Positions 59,613 to 64,000 of a DNA stretch of 64,000 bases are shown here, in pieces. A program made the position numbers and the translations under genes. Within the stretch, counting starts at the first letter, position 1, and each line of letters starts with the position of its first letter. The stretch covers positions 1 through 64,000 of the forward strand of contig JAQWOA010000019.1 in the NCBI GenBank assembly GCA_029246105.1, in the 5' to 3' direction. The notes under the pieces were generated by a model. That model saw nothing but the letters and a program-made list of their open reading frames with translations, had not been told where the DNA came from and did not search any database. The DNA is from Woeseiaceae bacterium (lineage in GTDB: Bacteria > Pseudomonadota > Gammaproteobacteria > Steroidobacterales > Woeseiaceae).

Positions 59613-60704
59613 ATGTCTATTACTTGTGGCATCGTCGGCTTACCGAATGTTGGAAAGTCGACTTTGTTTAATGCATTGACTGCCGCTGAAATTGCGGCGG
59701 AAAATTATCCTTTTTGCACGATAGAGCCGAACGTCGGAATCGTTCCAGTGCCCGATTCACGACTGATGGTGCTTGCTGAAATAGTTAAACCTCAAAAGAT
59801 ATTGCCGACGACGATGGAGTTCGTTGATATCGCGGGCTTGGTTGCAGGTGCCTCAAAGGGTGAGGGTTTGGGTAATCAATTTTTGGCAAATATTCGTGAG
59901 ACTAAAGCGATTGCTCATGTGGTCCGATGTTTTGAGAATAGTGACGTTACTCATGTAGCGGGGAAAATCGATCCGTTAGACGACATTGAAACGATTAATA
60001 CTGAACTTGCTCTAGCTGATCTGGAGTCTATTGAGCGGCAATTAGACCGTGTTGCACGAACGGCTAAGACGGGACAGAAAGATGCAATAGCGCACCGTGA
60101 TGCACTGACAGACATCAAAGCTCATCTTGATGAGGGCTTAGCGGTTCGTTCACTTATTAAGTCTGACCTCCAAAGCGAAATTTTGAGGGACATTCATCTA
60201 ATTACAAATAAGCCTGTGATGTATGTTGCGAACGTTGATGAAGGCGGTTTCGAAAACAATGTTCACCTTGATGCCGTTCATCAATACGCGAGAGATGAAG
60301 GGGCAGAGGTCGTCACAATATGCGCTTCTATCGAGGCAGAGATTGCGCTTCTGGATGATGAAGATAAAGAAATATTTCTCTCTGACCTGGGCTTTAATGA
60401 GCCAGGTCTTAACCGCGTTGTCCGACATGGTTACAATTTGCTTGGCTTACAGACCTATTTTACTGCGGGCGAAAAAGAAGTACGTGCTTGGACGACTAAG
60501 GTTGGTGCTACAGCACCTCAAGCGGCAGGCGAGATACATACTGATTTTGAGAAGGGGTTCATTCGAGCAGAGACAGTTGCGTATGACGACTTCGTTAATG
60601 GTAATGGCGAGCAGGGAGCGAAGGAAGCAGGTCGACTTCGCCTTGAAGGTAAGGAGTACATTGTGCAGGAAGGCGACATCTTGCATTTTCGGTTTAATGT
60701 CTGA
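59613..60704 (+). CDS. ychF: Redox-regulated ATPase YchF (OLA1 family)
   Basis: Translation-linked ATPase of the Obg group that associates with ribosomes. The 363-residue protein, full length, has the P-loop [14 protein letters not shown] (about 8-21), a coiled-coil insert, the VDIAGLV G3 motif and a C-terminal TGS domain (about 278-360, with [12 protein letters not shown]). The G4 motif is NVDE, in place of NKxD, as in ATP-using family members. Paired with pth. Confidence 0.96.
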   Translation: MSITCGIVGLPNVGKSTLFNALTAAEIAAENYPFCTIEPNVGIVPVPDSRLMVLAEIVKPQKILPTTMEFVDIAGLVAGASKGEGLGNQFLANIRETKAIAHVVRCFENSDVTHVAGKIDPLDDIETINTELALADLESIERQLDRVARTAKTGQKDAIAHRDALTDIKAHLDEGLAVRSLIKSDLQSEILRDIHLITNKPVMYVANVDEGGFENNVHLDAVHQYARDEGAEVVTICASIEAEIALLDDEDKEIFLSDLGFNEPGLNRVVRHGYNLLGLQTYFTAGEKEVRAWTTKVGATAPQAAGEIHTDFEKGFIRAETVAYDDFVNGNGEQGAKEAGRLRLEGKEYIVQEGDILHFRFNV

Positions 60705-60728
60705 GCTAAGGTCAAGTTTAGTATTGTC

Positions 60729-60757
60729 TTGACAGCCCTCTGCGGCATCAGGAGAAT
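60729..60757 (+). promoter_or_regulatory. Promoter of tRNA-Met
   Basis: A perfect TTGACA (60729-60734) is followed after 17 bases by GAGAAT (60752-60757) and a GC-rich discriminator (CTGCGGCCC), the mark of stringently controlled stable-RNA promoters. Transcription would start about ten bases before the tRNA. Confidence 0.6.
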
Positions 60758-60772
60758 CTGCGGCCCAAATTA

Positions 60773-60849
60773 GGTGATGTAGCTCAGTTGGTTAGAGCGA
60801 CGGACTCATAACCCGTAGGTCGGTGGTTCAAATCCACCCTTCACCACCA
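60773..60849 (+). tRNA. tRNA-Met (anticodon CAT, elongator type)
   Basis: Cloverleaf of 77 bases with encoded CCA: GGTGATG/CTTCACC acceptor, GCTC/GAGC D stem, anticodon loop CTCATAA, T arm GGTGG-TTCAAAT-CCACC. Two mismatches stand out: T6·T67 in the acceptor and A31·C39 closing the anticodon loop. A tRNA-Met after ychF is usual in Pseudomonas; a lysidine-modified tRNA-Ile2 with the same anticodon cannot be excluded by eye. It is not the initiator, since the acceptor end pairs G1-C72. Confidence 0.88.
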
Positions 60850-60860
60850 TATTTAATCTA

Positions 60861-60962
60861 ACCCTCTTTTTTTGAATGAGTTCAGATGGGAGTCGGGCCA
60901 TCAAAAGGTGGCCCGTAACCTGAAAATTATTACAAACAGAGGGTCTAAGTGCCTCATTCAAA
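60861..60962 (+). ncRNA. Candidate structured RNA element with pseudoknot potential
   Basis: Four paired parts lie in 102 bases. ACCCTCT (60861-60867) pairs with AGAGGGT (60938-60944). TTTGAATGAG (60871-60880) pairs with CTCATTCAAA (60953-60962), crossing the first. Inside them CGGGCCA (60894-60900) and TGGCCCG (60909-60915) form a hairpin, prolonged by TTCAG (60881-60885) with CTGAA (60920-60924). The crossing makes an H-type pseudoknot. It lies between tRNA-Met and glk with no gene or terminator of standard form. I recognise no known RNA family. Either strand could be the product; the plus strand would come by read-through from tRNA-Met or its own promoter. Confidence 0.5.
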
Positions 60963-61132
60963 TTGCCCCATTGCCTGTGCACATTGACCAGCAGCGTTGA
61001 TAGTTTTTGCTTTCAAGTACACCTCACGATGAATCTTGTGGAGGATTGCAAGAATAAATGTTCCGAAATTATTCATTTTTTATTGAAAAGACTTTAGATG
61101 CGGCTTACCTTCTGATGTGAGAGCATAAAAAA

Positions 61133-62110
61133 ATGACAGATAAAACTCTATTGATTGGTGACATAGGCGGCACTAATGCGCGCTTTGCACTAGCAGACCC
61201 TGAACAACCGGGTTTTTACGATGTAATGAAATTAAAATGTGCCGATTTTGTATCGGCAGATGCTGCGATTAGGCACTATCTTGATGATGTGTCTGCGGGC
61301 TCGCCCGATATAATTTGCTTGGCTGGCGCGGGACCAGTAATGGATGAAGTGATTAAACTTACGAATAATCACTGGATACTGGACGCGGTAAGCATGAGAG
61401 CGGAATTCGATATTGATGCTGTACATTTATTGAATGATTTTGAAGCTGTCGCATATTCGATATCAGAATTACAAGAAAATGATCTCCAATCGATAGGGAT
61501 GCCTGAAAGGAAATTATTGCCGGTTGATAAATTTAATATTGCGATAATTGGTGCAGGAACTGGGTTTGGTGTAGCCGGTCTCATAAGGCGCGCTAATGCA
61601 TTGATTCCTATCGTTGGGGAAGGTGGGCATATAGGTTTTGCTCCTAAATCCAAGATTCAGTTGGAGCTTCTTAGTATCTTAAGTAATGACTTTGATCGCA
61701 TAAATTTGGATCGATTAGTATGTGGGCCAGGAATAGAGATTATCTATTCAGCTTTGGCATTAATTTACGGTGAGCAGCGAGCTCAATTATCAGCTAAAGA
61801 AATTTTTACAGAGAGTCACAAGGGTAGTGATCCATTAGCCTTTGAAACAGTGGATATATTCTTCGAAATTCTTGGCCAAGTATCTGGTGATATAGCTTTA
61901 TGTATGGGTGCGACAGACGGTGTTTATTTAGCTGGCGGAATTGCGAAACGATATCCAATATTATTGCAAAATAGTAAGTTCCGAAGTGCATTTGAAAGTA
62001 AAGATCGTCAGCATGCTTATATGGAGCGCATTCCAACGTTGCTAATTACCCAAGATGATCCTGGGCTACTTGGGGCAGCCAATTGCGCGCTTAAGCTGTC
62101 TTCATCTTAA
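61133..62110 (+). CDS. glk: Glucokinase
   Basis: Phosphorylates glucose with ATP. The 325-residue chain of the bacterial Glk type has the phosphate loop GDIGGTNARFA (9-19), catalytic Asp102 in LLNDFEA, GAGTGFGVAG (140-149) and the sugar-binding EGGHIGFAP (163-171). The C-terminal YLAGGIAKRY is also typical. It seems to be its own unit: the 170 bases before it hold no clear promoter and the structured element lies further up. Ribosome site is weak (GAG). Confidence 0.95.
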   Translation: MTDKTLLIGDIGGTNARFALADPEQPGFYDVMKLKCADFVSADAAIRHYLDDVSAGSPDIICLAGAGPVMDEVIKLTNNHWILDAVSMRAEFDIDAVHLLNDFEAVAYSISELQENDLQSIGMPERKLLPVDKFNIAIIGAGTGFGVAGLIRRANALIPIVGEGGHIGFAPKSKIQLELLSILSNDFDRINLDRLVCGPGIEIIYSALALIYGEQRAQLSAKEIFTESHKGSDPLAFETVDIFFEILGQVSGDIALCMGATDGVYLAGGIAKRYPILLQNSKFRSAFESKDRQHAYMERIPTLLITQDDPGLLGAANCALKLSSS

Positions 62111-62209
62111 TCGTTTTTGATGATTCTGCCCCGGGTTGGTATAGTTTTTTATAATTTTCACCTTCTTTGTCAAGCATAAAGGATAGAACATTGCTAGATT
62201 ATGTTTAGA

Positions 62210-62215
62210 TATAAT
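62210..62215 (+). promoter_or_regulatory. Candidate -10 box for fabA
   Basis: TATAAT, a perfect -10 hexamer, stands 130 bases before fabA in a gap without a gene. No good -35 lies at 17 bases (AACATT only), so the promoter is weakly supported. The rest of the 62111-62344 gap shows no ORF or strong hairpin. Confidence 0.25.
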
Positions 62216-62344
62216 CGACGAGGGTGTCGTTCTACCTAAGTTCAATTGGCGCAATTTCAAAACTACCCTGAAGTTTAACAACGTAAAATTGATTATTATT
62301 GATACCCTATCTGGACAGAAATTATTGCAAACGCTAGAGGTCGT

Positions 62345-62896
62345 ATGACAGATTCAGATTCTTTGGCGGACGAGACCCTGCCAGCACAGCAAAGTTCCTA
62401 TAATTACGAAGACTTGCTTCGGATGGGACGTGGTGAGATGTTCGGCAAGGAAAATGGCCGACTTCCTAAGCCACCAATGCTCATGACAGATCGAGTTACA
62501 CTGGTTACTAACAATACTGGTAAATACGGTAAGGGCGAGCTTAAAGCTGAACTGGATATTAACCCGAATCTCTGGTTCTTTGATTGCCATTTTGAAAGCG
62601 ATCCAGTTATGCCTGGCTGTCTGAGTCTTGATGCTTTGTGGCAGTTGGTTGGTTTTTATCTAGTCTGGGGCGGACATCAGGGTAAAGGGCGAGCATTAGG
62701 CGTTGGTAAAGTGAAGTTCGCTGGTCAAATATTACCGACATCAAAACTGGTTACATTTCAAATTGATATCAAACGATTAATTTCGCGCAAACTGGTGCTT
62801 GCTCTCGCTGATGGAACAGTTTCCGTTGATGGTCGTGAGATATATACAGCTGAAGATTTAAAAGTTGGTTTATTTACTTCAATCGAAAACTTCTAG
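62345..62896 (+). CDS. fabA: 3-hydroxydecanoyl-ACP dehydratase/isomerase
   Basis: Dehydrates 3-hydroxydecanoyl-ACP and isomerises trans-2- to cis-3-decenoyl-ACP, the branch point to unsaturated fatty acids. The 183-residue hot-dog-fold protein has the active His82 and Asp96 in [20 protein letters not shown], plus [11 protein letters not shown] and [11 protein letters not shown]. It is longer than E. coli FabA by about ten residues at the N-terminus. fabB follows at 9 bases. Confidence 0.97.
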   Translation: MTDSDSLADETLPAQQSSYNYEDLLRMGRGEMFGKENGRLPKPPMLMTDRVTLVTNNTGKYGKGELKAELDINPNLWFFDCHFESDPVMPGCLSLDALWQLVGFYLVWGGHQGKGRALGVGKVKFAGQILPTSKLVTFQIDIKRLISRKLVLALADGTVSVDGREIYTAEDLKVGLFTSIENF

Positions 62897-62905
62897 GATT
62901 CATAA

Positions 62906-64000
62906 ATGCGTCGTGTTGTCATAACAGGCCTTGGTGCTGTTTCTTGCTTAGGTAACTCAAAAGAAGATATTACCGAGTCTTTGCGTCTTGGACGTTCTGG
63001 CATTGTTGCTAATGAAGAGTTTAAGGAAATGGGACTGCGCAGCCAGGTCTCTGGTAGCGTAAATATTGATACGAAGGAGTTTATTGACCGTAAGGTTTTG
63101 CGATTTATGGGAAATGCAGCAGCATATGCGTACATCGCAATGCAGCAGGCTATTGATGATTCAGGACTTAATGAGAGTGATGTATCAAACGTCCGCTCGG
63201 GTATTATTGCTGCATCTGGTGGAGCTTCCAGTGAAAATATTGTCAAAAGTGCTGATATTTTGCGTGCTCGCGGAGTGCGGAAAATTGGACCTTATATGGT
63301 GACTCGCACGATGGGTAGTTCAATTTCTGCTTGTCTTGCTACACCATTCAAAATTAAGGGTGTTAATTATTCTCTGACATCAGCCTGTGCTACTAGCGCG
63401 CATTGCATTGGTTCTGCGGCTGAACAAATTCAACTGGGTAAACAGGATATTGTTTTTGCCGGTGGCGGTGAGGAAGAACATTGGTCTCTCGCATGTTTGT
63501 TTGATGCAATGGGAGCTTTGTCTTCGAAATATAATGATGATCCGACAACAGCTTCACGTCCTTATGATTCAATGCGTGACGGTTTTGTTATCGCAGCGGG
63601 CGCTGGAATGGTGGTTGTTGAAGAGCTCGAACATGCGAAAGCGCGTGGGGCGAAGATTTATGGTGAGTTAGTTGGATACGGTGCTACGTCGGATGGCAGC
63701 GATATGGTAGCTCCCTCGGGTGAGGGTGCTATTCGCTGTATGGATATGGCACGTTCTACAGTTGAAGGCCCAATTGATTATATTAATACTCACGGTACCA
63801 GTACGCCTGTTGGTGATGTGACAGAAGTAGAAGGAATATTTAAATTATTTGGTGAGGATATGCCAAGATTTGGGTCATCAAAATCAATGTGTGGACACTC
63901 CTTGGGTGCGACTGGTGCCCAGGAAGCGATTCATTGTTTGTTAATGATGCAAGACGATTTTATTGCTCCATCAATTAATGTTAAAAATATCGATCCGATT
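62906..64000 (+). CDS. fabB: 3-oxoacyl-ACP synthase I (5' part, runs off the right edge)
   Basis: Condensing enzyme that elongates cis-3-decenoyl-ACP from FabA. 365 codons are open from ATG 62906 to the edge, with no stop; the protein should end about 40 residues beyond. Cys161 is the nucleophile ([12 protein letters not shown]), with His about 297 ([11 protein letters not shown]) and His about 333 ([10 protein letters not shown]), the Cys-His-His set of KAS I. The fabA-fabB pair is diagnostic for anaerobic-type unsaturated fatty acid synthesis. AGGA precedes the start. Confidence 0.95.
   Translation, partial: MRRVVITGLGAVSCLGNSKEDITESLRLGRSGIVANEEFKEMGLRSQVSGSVNIDTKEFIDRKVLRFMGNAAAYAYIAMQQAIDDSGLNESDVSNVRSGIIAASGGASSENIVKSADILRARGVRKIGPYMVTRTMGSSISACLATPFKIKGVNYSLTSACATSAHCIGSAAEQIQLGKQDIVFAGGGEEEHWSLACLFDAMGALSSKYNDDPTTASRPYDSMRDGFVIAAGAGMVVVEELEHAKARGAKIYGELVGYGATSDGSDMVAPSGEGAIRCMDMARSTVEGPIDYINTHGTSTPVGDVTEVEGIFKLFGEDMPRFGSSKSMCGHSLGATGAQEAIHCLLMMQDDFIAPSINVKNIDPI

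Noticed and set aside
60861-60962. HDV-like self-cleaving ribozyme
   Set aside because: The crossing helices have a similar order, but no P4 helix or matching catalytic strand is seen, and the inner hairpin is too long.
61029-61097. 22-codon ORF upstream of glk
   Set aside because: No ribosome site precedes its ATG and no conserved context supports it.

Overview
The window is about 64 kb of ordinary chromosome from a gammaproteobacterium of moderately low GC. Several blocks keep the gene order of E. coli or Pseudomonas: fcl-6S RNA-zapA / ygfB-pepP-ubiH-ubiI-gcvTH(P), lptD-surA-pdxA-rsmA-apaG-apaH, mreBCD-mrdAB-mltB-rlpA-dacA-ybeD-lipB, hemA-prfA / lolB-tRNA-Gln-prs-rplY-pth-ychF-tRNA-Met, and fabA-fabB. 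Split glycine decarboxylase subunits, a GatCAB amidotransferase, the AmgK/MurU recycling pair and a TPR gene before lolB point away from the Enterobacteria, towards a deep or uncultured gammaproteobacterial line. I see no insertion sequence, prophage, CRISPR array or origin.

Layout. 1-384: start of a lysine-rich histone H1-like gene, running off the left edge. 0.7-6.5 kb: folate cyclo-ligase, 6S RNA and ZapA on the minus strand, then ygfB-pepP-ubiH-ubiI on the plus strand. 6.5-11.2 kb: tandem glycine riboswitch with terminator and the glycine cleavage genes gcvT-gcvH-gcvPA-gcvPB. 11.3-17.8 kb: the most accessory-like stretch, with a double-HtrA protease like fungal Nma111, two lipoproteins, a small membrane protein and a MORN-repeat protein. 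17.9-30.2 kb: YyaL-type thioredoxin-domain protein, lgt-thyA-folA, the apaH-to-lptD operon, and amgK-murU. 30.3-39.6 kb: the cell-shape and wall operon read from mreB to lipB. 39.8-42.9 kb: gatCAB. 43.1-48.6 kb: ArsR-methyltransferase fusion, metF and metH. 48.7-54.5 kb: moeB, ppiB, prmC, cbs, prfA, hemA. 54.7-60.8 kb: TPR protein, lolB, tRNA-Gln, prs, rplY, pth, ychF, tRNA-Met. 60.9-64 kb: a probable structured RNA element, glk, fabA, and fabB cut by the right edge.

Themes that link the genes are one-carbon and methyl metabolism (fcl, gcv, thyA, folA, metF, metH, cbs), envelope construction (lptD, surA, lgt, lolB, murU/amgK, mre/mrd, dacA, mltB, rlpA) and translation (gatCAB, prfA, prmC, pth, rplY, rsmA, tRNAs). 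Nothing is an obvious new defence or biosynthetic system. The strongest unexplained signals are a pseudoknot-capable element at 60861-60962, crossing inverted repeats at 17790-17870, G7 tracts at the ribosome binding sites of two envelope genes, the Nma111-like double protease, a palindrome at the ArsR-methyltransferase promoter, and a Fur-box-like site before the TPR gene. All reading was by eye; no search or folding program was run.
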